Under the pieces are notes generated by a model, which did not search any database, had not been told where the DNA came from, and saw only the letters and a list, made by a program, of their open reading frames with translations. 64,000 nucleotides of DNA from contig JAJFKE010000049.1 of assembly GCA_021773355.1 (NCBI GenBank), forward strand, positions 124,001-188,000, written 5' to 3'. The DNA is from Gammaproteobacteria bacterium (lineage in GTDB: Bacteria > Pseudomonadota > Gammaproteobacteria > Pseudomonadales > Pseudohongiellaceae). The position numbers and the translations under genes are program-made. Below, one piece after another: positions 28,680 through 38,001 of the stretch (within the stretch, counting starts at the first letter, position 1; every line of letters begins with the position of its first letter).

Positions 28680-29837
28680 ATGTCGGCTATATCAAAATCA
28701 TTACTTCAGCAGTTCAACACTGTGGTGAGTCTGCCTAGCGTAAGTTCCGCCAATAGCAGCATCGACACCAGCAACAAAGCTGTAATCGATCACTTGGCAA
28801 CTGAATTCGAATCTTTGGGTTTCAATTGCGAAATCATTCCCATTCCAGGAAGTGGGGATAGAAAATTCAATCTAATCGCTACACTTGGCTCTGGACCCGG
28901 AGGACTTGTATTGGCCGGTCATACCGATACCGTGCCACTTGACGAAGAGCTCTGGTCGGTGGATCCGTTTAAGCTAACCGAAAGGGACGGAAAGCTTTTC
29001 GGACTTGGCGTAACGGACATGAAAGGATTCTTCCCAATTATTATGGAAGCGGTTAAACCACTGCTTAAGGAAAGCTTCAGCGAACCACTAATCGTGCTCG
29101 CCACCGCAGATGAAGAAACGTCTATGCAGGGCGCTAGAACCATCGCTGAAATGGGCAGGCCCAAAGCACGTTCGGCTATTATTGGCGAGCCCACCGGTCT
29201 ACAGCCGGTGCGAACTCACAAGGGCATCATGATGGACTCGATTCGTCTATTGGGACAAAGCGGCCATTCGTCCGATCCGTCACTTGGCAATAACGCTCTA
29301 GATGCTATGCATACGGTGATTACTGATCTAATGCTTTATAGAAACGAATTAAAGCAAAAATATCGGAACGAATTATTTACCATACCCTACCCCACCTTGA
29401 ATCTCGGCAGCATACACGGTGGTGACAATCCCAATCGTATTTGTGGTCACTGTGAATTGGAGTTTGATATTCGCCTGATGCCAGGCATGCATATTGAAAC
29501 TGTGCGTGCAGAAATTAGAAACAGAATCTCCGCGATCACAGATCCGCTTGGTATTCAATTTGAATTAGTTCCCTTATTCGCCGGAGTACCAGCTTTCTTT
29601 GCCGATGAAAATAGTGCGCTGCTGAAATCTGCAGAAAAGCTAACTGGTCATGCCGGGATCAGTGTTGCCTTTGGTACCGAAGGGCCTTTCCTGCAGGAGC
29701 TTGGCATGGACACAATAATACTTGGCCCCGGCAACATAGATCAGGCCCACCAACCAGATGAATATATGTCGATCAATATGATTAATCCTTGCATCGATGT
29801 TTTACAAAAAATGATTAGCCAGCACTGCTTGCACTGA
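28680..29837 (+). CDS. argE: Acetylornithine deacetylase
   Basis: M20-family zinc hydrolase, 385 residues. It releases ornithine from N-acetylornithine in arginine synthesis. Metal ligands are visible in LAGHTDTVPL (His), GVTDMKGF (Asp), ATADEETS (catalytic Glu pair) and GEPT, with a dimerisation domain in the middle. argA follows 20 bp downstream, matching the Pseudomonas neighbourhood. The stretch before the start contains a degenerate copy of the dispersed repeat (28664-28679). Confidence 0.94.
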   Translation: MSAISKSLLQQFNTVVSLPSVSSANSSIDTSNKAVIDHLATEFESLGFNCEIIPIPGSGDRKFNLIATLGSGPGGLVLAGHTDTVPLDEELWSVDPFKLTERDGKLFGLGVTDMKGFFPIIMEAVKPLLKESFSEPLIVLATADEETSMQGARTIAEMGRPKARSAIIGEPTGLQPVRTHKGIMMDSIRLLGQSGHSSDPSLGNNALDAMHTVITDLMLYRNELKQKYRNELFTIPYPTLNLGSIHGGDNPNRICGHCELEFDIRLMPGMHIETVRAEIRNRISAITDPLGIQFELVPLFAGVPAFFADENSALLKSAEKLTGHAGISVAFGTEGPFLQELGMDTIILGPGNIDQAHQPDEYMSINMINPCIDVLQKMISQHCLH

Positions 29838-29857
29838 GCACTACAGAGACCTTGGAT

Positions 29858-31189
29858 ATGGACAGTAGCGAACAAGACAACATCAACATGATCGAATGGT
29901 TTCGCGCCTCTACCAGTTATATTAATAGCCATAGAGCTAAAGTCTTCGTTGTGTTATTAAGCGGCGAAGCCTTAATAGACAAGAATTTTGCAAACGTCGT
30001 GTATGACCTGACCCTGTTGCACAGCCTGGGTGTGAAACTGGTGTTGGTACACGGTGCGCGACCGCAAATATCAGCGGCACTGGAGAGCAGCGGCAAAGAA
30101 TCAAACTATCACAAGAATATCCGTATTACTGAAGCCGAGTGCATCGACACTGTAATGCGAGTCGTCGGAGGAGAAAGTGCGAGACTGGAAGCACTTTTTT
30201 CCATGGGGATTAGTAATTCACCAATGCAGGACTCAGATGTTCGCTTGTGCCGCGGTAATTTCGTCACCGCGAAGCCGGTTGGAATTCACGACGGAATAGA
30301 CTATCAGTACACGGGAAAAGTTAGGAAGATACAGGCGAAGGCAATTCGACAACAATTAGATCAAAATAATATTGTCTTGCTTTCTAACCTTGGCTATTCA
30401 CTTACCGGCGAAGTATTCAACCTCAGCGCTGAAGAAGTCGCGACGGAAGCTGCTATTGAGCTACAAGCGGAAAAGCTAATCCTTATGGTGCCACGCGCTG
30501 GTGTTCTGGATGACGATGGAAACCTGGTTGCCTCTCTTAGTGAGGAAGACGCCAAATTCTACGCAGAGAAATTATCGAAACAAGATGAAGAGTCTCGGTG
30601 TATCGGGCGTGCTCTTGATGCTTGCATGCGGGCCTATGCTAACAGAGTTCATCGATCACATCTGATAAGCTTTAAAGAAAACGGGGCACTGATTCGTGAG
30701 TTATTCACTCGCCAGGGAAACGGTAGCCTGATAAGCAGCGATAGTTTTGACAATTTACGTACAGCCAGTATCAATGATGTAGCTGCCATACTTAAATTGA
30801 TAAAGCCTCTGGAAGAAAATGGATCCTTAATTGAGCGCTCAAGAGAATTATTGGAAACCGAGATTGATAATTTTAAGGTTGTTGAACTGGAAGACAGCAT
30901 AATCGCCTGTGCCGCTCTGTACCCAATTGGGCCTGACTTTGGGGAGATCGCCTGTATAGCTATCCATGGGGATTTCCAGAAGAGGGGCTACGGGGATAGG
31001 CTACTGGCCAGCCTCGAAGCACAGGCCAAGGCAGATAACATCAAAACCTTGTTTGTACTAACCACGATTGCATCCCATTGGTTCTTGGACAAAGGCTTCC
31101 AGGAAGCGCAGTTGAGTGATTTGCCCAACCAGAGGCAGCAGCTATATAATTTTCAACGCAAATCGAAAGTGCTTCTGAAAAAATTGTAA
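29858..31189 (+). CDS. argA: N-acetylglutamate synthase
   Basis: First step of arginine synthesis. 443 residues: an amino-acid-kinase-like domain (about 20-285, LVLVHGARPQISAAL), which carries the arginine feedback site in the family, then a GNAT domain (about 300-443) with GDFQKRGYGDRLL for acetyl-CoA. A TTG at 29852 precedes the ATG at 29858; the ATG is preferred. The size and fusion match classical ArgA. Confidence 0.95.
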   Translation: MDSSEQDNINMIEWFRASTSYINSHRAKVFVVLLSGEALIDKNFANVVYDLTLLHSLGVKLVLVHGARPQISAALESSGKESNYHKNIRITEAECIDTVMRVVGGESARLEALFSMGISNSPMQDSDVRLCRGNFVTAKPVGIHDGIDYQYTGKVRKIQAKAIRQQLDQNNIVLLSNLGYSLTGEVFNLSAEEVATEAAIELQAEKLILMVPRAGVLDDDGNLVASLSEEDAKFYAEKLSKQDEESRCIGRALDACMRAYANRVHRSHLISFKENGALIRELFTRQGNGSLISSDSFDNLRTASINDVAAILKLIKPLEENGSLIERSRELLETEIDNFKVVELEDSIIACAALYPIGPDFGEIACIAIHGDFQKRGYGDRLLASLEAQAKADNIKTLFVLTTIASHWFLDKGFQEAQLSDLPNQRQQLYNFQRKSKVLLKKL

Positions 31190-31282
31190 GCTAATGTTAC
31201 TGACTTTTGATGTCCTAGTAATTGAGATTATGAAATGCCTGAATATAGTGACTGATAGAAATTACGATAAATAGGAACCCAA

Positions 31283-31783
31283 GTGAAAGAAATAGACTTG
31301 GCACTAGAATATTTTAAGTCTTTACGTGCGGAGATTGATCTACGCATCAAATCTCAAACCTACCTTACTATTAGTAAAGTTTTAGCATGTGCTACGCTCG
31401 CTGGATTCTTGCTGGATTTAAATCCACATGGAACGGCATATCTAGCACTTCCAATATTAGCTTTTTCACTCGACTTGTTGATTTTTCATAATCTGATTGG
31501 AATAAACACTATTGGTAAATACATTCGCGATGAGCTGGAGAAAAAGTCATTCACAAAAATTGTTCATTCAGATTTAGTATTATACGAACAATTTGCGCAA
31601 TCTGAGAGAACAGGACTAAGAGATCTAATTTTGGACAGGTTTGGGCAGGTATTGATTACCACGCTATTTTCATTATTGGCAATAATAATACCGGTAGATC
31701 AAGGTATAGAAATTTCCATAGCAATAGTTGTAATTGTAATAATTGACGCTATGGTCGCTTGGCGGAGCACTGCTTCTTCCTAG
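31283..31783 (+). CDS. Hypothetical membrane protein
   Basis: 166 residues from a GTG at 31283 with AGGAA upstream. About four hydrophobic segments occur (about 35-47, 52-74, 122-138, 143-160). The N-terminal amphipathic helix is charged. I do not recognise the family. The coding stretch and its upstream region are clearly AT-richer than the neighbours, which may mean recent acquisition. Convergent with folA. Confidence 0.6.
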   Translation: MKEIDLALEYFKSLRAEIDLRIKSQTYLTISKVLACATLAGFLLDLNPHGTAYLALPILAFSLDLLIFHNLIGINTIGKYIRDELEKKSFTKIVHSDLVLYEQFAQSERTGLRDLILDRFGQVLITTLFSLLAIIIPVDQGIEISIAIVVIVIIDAMVAWRSTASS

Positions 31784-31843
31784 GTCTCGATATCACCATG
31801 GGTGGTGGAATATATTGGACAGTTAAAAACACGCCACAACTCT

Positions 31844-32350
31844 TCAGGAAATTCTTTCCAGAGTGCAAATGCTATAGTCATAACCGTTAGACTCATCACG
31901 TTGAAATTCCTCACGGGAGATTTCATGCCATTGTGATTCATCGAACTCCTGCAAATAAGTGTCTCCCTCAACTTGCGCATGCACCCTTGTCAGGTGGAAG
32001 AAATCTGCCAAGGGTAACGCTGCTTGATAAAGACTGGCACCACCAATAACGAAGGCATCATCATAGCCTTTTTCGGCAGATACTGTGGCAGCCAGTTCTA
32101 AGGCCTCAGCCAATGATGTGACAACTTCCGCACCCTGCGCCAGAAAATCCCGATTACGGCTGATAACGATGCTGGATCGCCCCGGCAGCGCGCGACCTAT
32201 AGACTCCCAGGTATTACGGCCCATGATGATACAGCTACCCATGGTAGTGCGTTTGAAATATTTAAGGTCTTCTGACAAGTGCCAGGGCAGATCATTATCG
32301 CGCCCAATTACCCTATTTTCGGACATGGCACATATCAATGACAATTTCAT
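31844..32350 (-). CDS. folA: Dihydrofolate reductase
   Basis: 168 residues. Reduces dihydrofolate with NADPH. Canonical features: LICAMSENRVIGRDNDLPWHL (split over the N-terminal strand and Met20 loop), the acidic substrate residue in SEDLKYFKR, MGRNTWESIG, and VIGGASLYQAAL. Together with thyA and lgt upstream it forms the common lgt-thyA-folA run. Confidence 0.97.
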   Translation of the reverse strand: MKLSLICAMSENRVIGRDNDLPWHLSEDLKYFKRTTMGSCIIMGRNTWESIGRALPGRSSIVISRNRDFLAQGAEVVTSLAEALELAATVSAEKGYDDAFVIGGASLYQAALPLADFFHLTRVHAQVEGDTYLQEFDESQWHEISREEFQRDESNGYDYSICTLERIS

Positions 32351-32405
32351 CGATCAACACTCGCTGTGATTCAATACATTCTCAGGCAGAAATAGTTTCC
32401 AGCAG

Positions 32406-33257
32406 CTACACGGAGAAGGGGTAAGTAATGGAATCATGATGCTGGTACCCTTCTACTTCGAAATCTTCAAGGCTTACCCAAGTCTCAATATCTTCAAGCG
32501 ATTTGATATCGGGATTGATCATTAGCTTGGGTGGGTCGAAGGGCCTGCGCTGAAGCTGAACTTCGCGCATCAACTCTACCTGATCTTCATAAATATGAGC
32601 ATTTACAATTTTGTGATAAGCCAGTCCCGCAGATTTTCCAGAAATCTGTGCCATCAGTGCCAACAGTGTAAAAACCTGTATCTGATTGAAGTTAAGGCCA
32701 AGTGGCACATCACATGAGCGTTGATAGCTGGTGAGATACAGCACATCTTCAAGCAGTGAAAAAGTATGGGTATGCATGCAAGGTCGCAAACACCCTAAGT
32801 CAAATTCGCCGGGGTTATAAAACGTGAGTATCTCACCACGATCATCGATTCCTTGGCGTAGATGATCGACGATTTTCTTCAATTGATCGATGTGCGAGCC
32901 ATCAGGTTTTGCCCAAGCCCTGCCCTGTACGCCATACACTCGCCCCATGTCGTCTTCGCCTTTACGCAGCGGATTATTCAACCAGGCCTCGTTTTCGTTG
33001 GCGTTGGCGTCCCAGGACTTGGTTCCCAGTGCACGGAAATCGGCCGCATTATCCAGACCTCTAAGGTAGCCAAGCAATTCCGCGATAGCGGCTTTCCAAA
33101 AACTCTTACGGGTGGTGATAATGGGGAATTTGTTGCCAGCTACGTCGTAGGTGAGGTCGGCATTGATGACGGTGAGGCACTTCTTAGCGGTACGCTCATT
33201 TTCGATCCAGACACCTTCATCGATAATACGCTGACAGAGATTTAAATATTGTTGCAT
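32406..33257 (-). CDS. thyA: Thymidylate synthase
   Basis: 283 residues. Methylates dUMP to dTMP with methylene-tetrahydrofolate. The nucleophilic Cys lies in [13 protein letters not shown], followed by the hallmark [14 protein letters not shown] and the C-terminal [11 protein letters not shown]. The RPCMH context differs from the common PPCH motif, and the protein is somewhat longer than the 264-residue E. coli enzyme, so it belongs to a divergent ThyA subgroup. Starts 17 bp after lgt. Confidence 0.95.
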   Translation of the reverse strand: MQQYLNLCQRIIDEGVWIENERTAKKCLTVINADLTYDVAGNKFPIITTRKSFWKAAIAELLGYLRGLDNAADFRALGTKSWDANANENEAWLNNPLRKGEDDMGRVYGVQGRAWAKPDGSHIDQLKKIVDHLRQGIDDRGEILTFYNPGEFDLGCLRPCMHTHTFSLLEDVLYLTSYQRSCDVPLGLNFNQIQVFTLLALMAQISGKSAGLAYHKIVNAHIYEDQVELMREVQLQRRPFDPPKLMINPDIKSLEDIETWVSLEDFEVEGYQHHDSITYPFSV

Positions 33258-33273
33258 GTCTGCATGGTTTCCA

Positions 33274-34074
33274 CTAAACGGAGTTAAATTGTGCTTTAGG
33301 CTTCGAATAAGCCAGAATCAATAACAACAGCCCACCGACAATCATTGGTATAGACAGCAATTGTCCCATGGTCAGCCACTCGAAGGCGAGGAAGCCGATG
33401 TCCAGATCTGGCTCACGAAAAAACTCGATGAAGGTTCTAAAGCAGCCATAGCCCAACGCGAATAAGCCGGTTACAGCCATGCGTGGCCGTGGCTTGGAGG
33501 AGAACCACCATACTAAGGAAAACAGCAGGATTCCCTCCAGAGCAACTTCGTACAGCTGGGAGGGATGTCTCGCCAATTGATCAACATGGGGAAACACCAT
33601 GCCCCAGGGAACATCAGTCGGTCTGCCCCACAACTCGCCACCAATGAAATTTCCGAATCTACCGGCACCGAGACCAAAGGGCACAAAGGGTGCGATAAAG
33701 TCCATGACCTCAAAAAACTCCTTCTTGATGCTGCGCGAATACAGGAAGAAAGCTAGTAACACGCCGAGCAGCCCGCCATGAAATGACATTCCGCCTTCCC
33801 AGACTCGCAGCAACCAAATTGGATCGGACAAAAAACGGTCGAAGTTGTAGAACAATACCGAGCCCATTCTGCCGCCCAGCACAGCACCGAGTGCTCCATA
33901 GAAAACCAGATCGGAAATCTGTTCCGCCGTCCATTCTCCCGGGTGTTGCCTGGCACGGTATGACGCCAGCCCCCAGGCCCCACCAAAGGCAATGATATAC
34001 ATGATTCCATACCAGTGAATGCTAATGGGACCGATGGCGAGTGCTACTGGATCAAATTGCGGAAATGTCAGCAT
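33274..34074 (-). CDS. lgt: Prolipoprotein diacylglyceryl transferase
   Basis: Inner-membrane enzyme that transfers diacylglycerol to the lipobox Cys. 266 residues with about seven TM segments. The signature [15 protein letters not shown], the essential HGGLLG region and [11 protein letters not shown] are present. First gene of lgt-thyA-folA. At the start, [19 protein letters not shown], fits the family N-terminus. Confidence 0.96.
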   Translation of the reverse strand: MLTFPQFDPVALAIGPISIHWYGIMYIIAFGGAWGLASYRARQHPGEWTAEQISDLVFYGALGAVLGGRMGSVLFYNFDRFLSDPIWLLRVWEGGMSFHGGLLGVLLAFFLYSRSIKKEFFEVMDFIAPFVPFGLGAGRFGNFIGGELWGRPTDVPWGMVFPHVDQLARHPSQLYEVALEGILLFSLVWWFSSKPRPRMAVTGLFALGYGCFRTFIEFFREPDLDIGFLAFEWLTMGQLLSIPMIVGGLLLLILAYSKPKAQFNSV

Positions 34075-34228
34075 TGGTATCTTTCGCTTTTTTCAGTTGT
34101 TAGTCAGGCCATGGTGATGCATCACCGGAAACTGAGCTTATTATACTAAACCTGGAGCAGCAAAGTTTGGCAAATTTGCACGCTGTGCCAACTGTCCATT
34201 TTGTCCTCGAAAAGATAACATAGCGACA

Positions 34229-35011
34229 ATGTGTCTAATCATTTTTGCGTATCAGGAGAATCCTCAAATTCCCCTGGTAGTAGCCGCCAATAGAGATGAA
34301 CTCTTCGCCCGCCCAACCGCGCAAGCGGACTTTTGGCAAGATCAAGGTAGCGGTCAGCAAATCCTTAGCGGGCGAGACCTGCAGGCTGGCGGAACCTGGC
34401 TGGGCATAACTCGCGGCGGGCGCTTTGCGGCGGTCACCAATATTAGAGATCCCTCACAAACCGAACCTAGACCTCGCTCACGAGGGGATCTCACCCGACA
34501 GTTTTTGGCAGGAAGCGAATCTCCGCGGCAATACAGTGAATCACTGACAAACAACTTCGAGCAATTTGCCGGCTATAACCTGTTGGTCGGCGACAGCTCT
34601 TCTCTTTTCTACGTGAACAATCAGGAACAGAAAATCTGGAAGCTGGAAGCTGGTATTTATGGCTTGTCGAACGGCCTGTTGAATTCATCCTGGCCGAAAG
34701 TGCAAAAGGGTCGAGACAACTTACAGTCCCTTATGAATTCACCGGATCGATTGAATACTGATTCACTCATTTCCATGATGAGTGATAGATCTCAGGCCAG
34801 CGATGCTGAATTGCCTGATACGGGCATTGGCAAAGAGATAGAACGTAAATTGTCCTCAGCTTTTATTTTAAATCCAGAAAGAGAGTATGGAACACTATGT
34901 TCAACAGCGCTTATTTTTGAGAAATCCGGAAAGATGCGCTTTAGTGAACAAAACTTCGATTCACTTGGCAACAAGACGCAGGGGCATGCCTACCAACTAC
35001 TCCCTGTTTAG
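34229..35011 (+). CDS. NRDE (TANGO2-like) family protein
   Basis: 260 residues. Begins MCLIIFAYQ with the NRDE motif as AANRDELFARPT near residue 23 and GGTWLGITRGGRFAAVTN. Cys2 after Met suggests an N-terminal nucleophile-like position. TANGO2-type proteins are linked to heme or acyl lipid handling in eukaryotes; the bacterial role is unclear. Common near lgt/ptsP in related genomes. Confidence 0.9.
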   Translation: MCLIIFAYQENPQIPLVVAANRDELFARPTAQADFWQDQGSGQQILSGRDLQAGGTWLGITRGGRFAAVTNIRDPSQTEPRPRSRGDLTRQFLAGSESPRQYSESLTNNFEQFAGYNLLVGDSSSLFYVNNQEQKIWKLEAGIYGLSNGLLNSSWPKVQKGRDNLQSLMNSPDRLNTDSLISMMSDRSQASDAELPDTGIGKEIERKLSSAFILNPEREYGTLCSTALIFEKSGKMRFSEQNFDSLGNKTQGHAYQLLPV

Positions 35012-35034
35012 ATAATGCCCCTATTGAGGCCACT

Positions 35035-35625
35035 ATGTATATTCCCAAGCATTTTGAAATACACGATGAGGCAGAGATAAAAAGCTTTATTGAAGCAAAT
35101 TCCTTTGGTCAATTAGTGTCCATCCATGATGGGGCAATTGTCTCAACCCATATGCCCTTCTTGATCGATATGGACAATAAAAAATTGATCGGGCATATGG
35201 CAAAGGCGAATTCCCAATGGCAGCAAATTGAAAAGCAGAAAGTATTAGTCAGTTTGCAAGGGCCACACGCCTATGTGAGCCCCAGCTGGTACGCGGAGCC
35301 AGGGGTTCCCACCTGGAACTATCAAACGGTCCATATTGAAGGTATAGCTGAGGCCTTTACTGACACTGAGAGACTTCAAGAAGTGGTGGATACCTTGACC
35401 AAGGTGAACGAATCCATGTTCGAATCGCCGTGGCAACCAGACTATGCTGCAACAATGCTGCGCGGTATCGTAGGAATTGAATTGGCTGTTACTTCCATTC
35501 AGTGTAAGTTTAAACTGAGCCAGAACCGAAGCGCACAAGACCAGAAGAATGTATCAAATGAGTTCTCCAAAACCGGCCAAGGTAATTTGGTACAGGCGAT
35601 GGCTCGAACTCGCCGAAAAGGATAG
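35035..35625 (+). CDS. PaiB-type FMN-binding split-barrel protein
   Basis: 196 residues. FMN-binding negative regulator family: MYIPKHFE start, THMPFLID, GPHAYVSPSWYA and VPTWNYQTVHIEG are family hallmarks. In Bacillus PaiB represses sporulation/protease genes; many proteobacterial homologues are likely flavin/heme-binding stress proteins. 23 bp after the NRDE gene, so possibly one operon. Confidence 0.88.
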   Translation: MYIPKHFEIHDEAEIKSFIEANSFGQLVSIHDGAIVSTHMPFLIDMDNKKLIGHMAKANSQWQQIEKQKVLVSLQGPHAYVSPSWYAEPGVPTWNYQTVHIEGIAEAFTDTERLQEVVDTLTKVNESMFESPWQPDYAATMLRGIVGIELAVTSIQCKFKLSQNRSAQDQKNVSNEFSKTGQGNLVQAMARTRRKG

Positions 35626-35707
35626 CACTATTACGCTGGATCAAAGAATGCTAATTGCCCAGTAGTATTCTAGGTCCGAAGAGAATCATAGCTGTTCAGG
35701 AGCTTCC

Positions 35708-36238
35708 ATGATGAAAAGTTTAAAAACCGTATTTGTCGTTTGCTGTCTCTGGATTTTAACTGCCTGCTCACAAACCGGTCCACAGATCGGAACTTCTCTG
35801 ATCCTTTGCTGCCCTGCCGACTATGCAAATTACAACGAGTACAGACTGGAGACTGTAGATGTCCCTCTCTTCCTTCGCGACTATGTTGTTTCCGAATTCG
35901 AATCAGCCTTTCAAGCCAAGGGACTAAGTCGTAATGACCGTGCTAACGATATCAGGATTGTTATGACCTATAGACATATTGAGCTTTTCCCAGGACAACC
36001 GGATATCGACCCCTTTGTACGAATGGACGCTCTCAATGTTGAGCTTAACTATATTGCTAGAATCGAAATTCAAATGATCGAGACTAGTAGCAACGAAGTG
36101 GTCTGGGCCGGTTCAGTCAGTCGTATCCATCAGGTTTCCCCCGGAGAGTATATGCATGAAGATCGAGCCAGGCCTTACTTCTATCAAGCATTTCAATCTT
36201 TATTGGAAAGCTATCCCGCACTGCCAAGCAGCAGTTAG
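35708..36238 (+). CDS. Lipoprotein of unknown function (DUF4136-like)
   Basis: 176 residues. The signal peptide ends in lipobox LTAC (Cys at about residue 20). The mature part is one globular domain with alternating strands and contains NDIRIVMTYRHIELF and VWAGSVSR, resembling small outer-membrane-associated lipoproteins of the DUF4136/LPP20-like type. The precise family is uncertain. A Cys-Cys pair follows at about residues 34-35. Outer-membrane attachment is inferred. Confidence 0.75.
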   Translation: MMKSLKTVFVVCCLWILTACSQTGPQIGTSLILCCPADYANYNEYRLETVDVPLFLRDYVVSEFESAFQAKGLSRNDRANDIRIVMTYRHIELFPGQPDIDPFVRMDALNVELNYIARIEIQMIETSSNEVVWAGSVSRIHQVSPGEYMHEDRARPYFYQAFQSLLESYPALPSSS

Positions 36239-36364
36239 CAGGTAGCTTCTACCGGGCTCTTGTCGATCCAAACCCGAGGCTTGATAAGTGTTTTCAAGTC
36301 TCAGGGTTTGCTGTATGTTTGTCGTGAATTCCTAACTCTAAACGTAAACCGTCAGGAGATATTA

Positions 36365-36652
36365 ATGGCTAACGAAGGTTATCATGAGCCTATCGAGGAA
36401 CTGTCGAACGAAACTCGCGACATGCATAGAGCTATTACATCATTGATGGAAGAGCTTGAGGCAGTCGATTGGTACAATCAACGAGTTGATGCCTGCAAGG
36501 ATGAAGAACTTAAGGCAATTCTCGAACACAATCGAGATGAAGAGAAAGAACACGCCGCCATGGTATTAGAATGGATACGCCGCAAAGATCCTGTCATGGA
36601 TAAAGAGTTAAAAGATGTCTTGTTTACTGACAAAGAGATTGCCCACAAGTAA
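36365..36652 (+). CDS. Encapsulated-ferritin-like (EncFtn) iron-binding protein
   Basis: 95 residues from the ATG at 36365, with CAGGAG upstream at 36353. The two-helix core matches Rhodospirillum rubrum EncFtn closely as I recall it: MEELEAVDWYNQRVDA and HNRDEEKEHAAM. The ferroxidase residues map to E30, E60 and H63, with W36, Y37 and entry-site E29/E32 conserved. EncFtn assembles as an annular decamer that oxidises ferrous iron inside an encapsulin shell. Here no encapsulin gene is adjacent, and the C-terminus ends soon after the helices (FTDKEIAHK) with no targeting peptide such as LTVGSL. See findings. Confidence 0.88.
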   Translation: MANEGYHEPIEELSNETRDMHRAITSLMEELEAVDWYNQRVDACKDEELKAILEHNRDEEKEHAAMVLEWIRRKDPVMDKELKDVLFTDKEIAHK

Positions 36653-36706
36653 GCGAATTAAACCAAGACCATTCTCCATAAAAATCTGGCCGAGAAATAA
36701 CTGCAA

Positions 36707-37306
36707 ATGATTCCCGCAGAAGAAGCACTACAGCGTCTAAAAACAGGAAATGAGAGGTTTCGGTCTGGTGAGGGTTATCACATTGAGACTGACGCCTTGC
36801 TTAAGTCCAATGCAGAGAAAAACCAAACCCCATTTGCGATTGTGCTGGGTTGTTCGGACTCCAGAGTCCCTGCCGAGATAGTGTTTGGACAAGGTATCGG
36901 TGATCTATTTGTTATACGTGTTGCGGGCAATATCGTGGCACCATCACAGATTGCCAGCATCGAATTTGCCGCAGAAAAATTCAGCACCCGCCTTGTGGTT
37001 GTGCTTGGTCACTCTCAATGCGGAGCCGTTGAAGCAACGCTGGAACAGTTAGAAAAGCCACTTGAGAGCCGCTCCCCACACCTTTATTCAATCGTAGACA
37101 GAATACGTCCTTCAGTTGAAAACTTGCTCAACTCAGGAAATGATGAAAATCTCATGGAACGAGCAGTACGCTCAAATATTGAGGCTTCAGTCAAGAATCT
37201 GCGGCTGGGTTCGGATATTTTGAAGACACTTATTTCCGATGAGGGACTGCTAATCGTCGGTGCCGAATATTGCCTAGAATCCGGATTGGTTGATTTTCTA
37301 GATTAG
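36707..37306 (+). CDS. Beta-class carbonic anhydrase
   Basis: 199 residues. Zn ligands C49 (LGCSDSRVP), H102 and C105 (GHSQCGAV), and the catalytic dyad D51/R53 are intact. Hydrates CO2 to bicarbonate in the cytoplasm. 54 bp after the EncFtn-like gene and on the same strand. Probably soluble, as no signal peptide is present. Confidence 0.95.
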   Translation: MIPAEEALQRLKTGNERFRSGEGYHIETDALLKSNAEKNQTPFAIVLGCSDSRVPAEIVFGQGIGDLFVIRVAGNIVAPSQIASIEFAAEKFSTRLVVVLGHSQCGAVEATLEQLEKPLESRSPHLYSIVDRIRPSVENLLNSGNDENLMERAVRSNIEASVKNLRLGSDILKTLISDEGLLIVGAEYCLESGLVDFLD

Positions 37307-37373
37307 AACCACACCAATTATTCCATAAGCAAGCTTGATTCAGCCACGTCGAACTAAGAGCCACCTATGTACA

Positions 37374-37955
37374 ATGAGCTACCAACTAGAAACAGCGAGA
37401 GTGATTCTGCGCCAGTGGCAAGCACCTGATTATTCTGCCTTCGCCGCGATGAATGCAGACTCGGAGGTGATGAGGTTCTTCCCCAAGCTACTCTCTACAG
37501 AAGAAAGCGATACGCTCACTCGAAAATTCGAAATGCTGATAGCAAATCAGGGCTGGGGTTTTTGGGTTGCACAACGTAAGAGTGACGGTGCTTTCATGGG
37601 ACTGGTTGGTCTAAATCATGTCAGCGACCTTCCTATCAGCGATTGCATGGAAGTTGGTTGGCGCTTAGCGGAACTTTATTGGGGTCACGGTTATGTTACC
37701 GAAGCTGCCTTGGCCTCCCTGCATTTTGCCTTCGATATACTGGCACAGAGTCAAGTAGTGGCGTTTACTGCCACCATAAATTCTAACTCAAGAAGCGTAA
37801 TGCGACGACTAGGCATGAAGAATCGTGAGGAAAATTTTCAGCACCCTAAGATAGCGGAAGGCAGTGAGTTGCGAGAACATGTTGTGTATGAGATTGATCG
37901 CGAAGCCTTCTATGAAAACTTTGAGCGGGATTCAGTGATCATTTCCAGCACGTAG
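37374..37955 (+). CDS. GNAT family N-acetyltransferase (RimJ/RimL type)
   Basis: 193 residues from the ATG at 37374. Contains the RimJ/L pattern LETARVILRQW, VGLNHVSDLP, the acetyl-CoA-binding area VGWRLAELYWGHGYVTEAA and NSRSVMRRLGM. May acetylate a ribosomal N-terminus or a small molecule; not resolvable. The upstream TTG at 37335 is a less likely start. Confidence 0.9.
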   Translation: MSYQLETARVILRQWQAPDYSAFAAMNADSEVMRFFPKLLSTEESDTLTRKFEMLIANQGWGFWVAQRKSDGAFMGLVGLNHVSDLPISDCMEVGWRLAELYWGHGYVTEAALASLHFAFDILAQSQVVAFTATINSNSRSVMRRLGMKNREENFQHPKIAEGSELREHVVYEIDREAFYENFERDSVIISST

Positions 37956-38001
37956 TTGAATGCTTGGGCTAACGCTAGTACTTAAGCTTTTTTTGCCCAG
38001 A

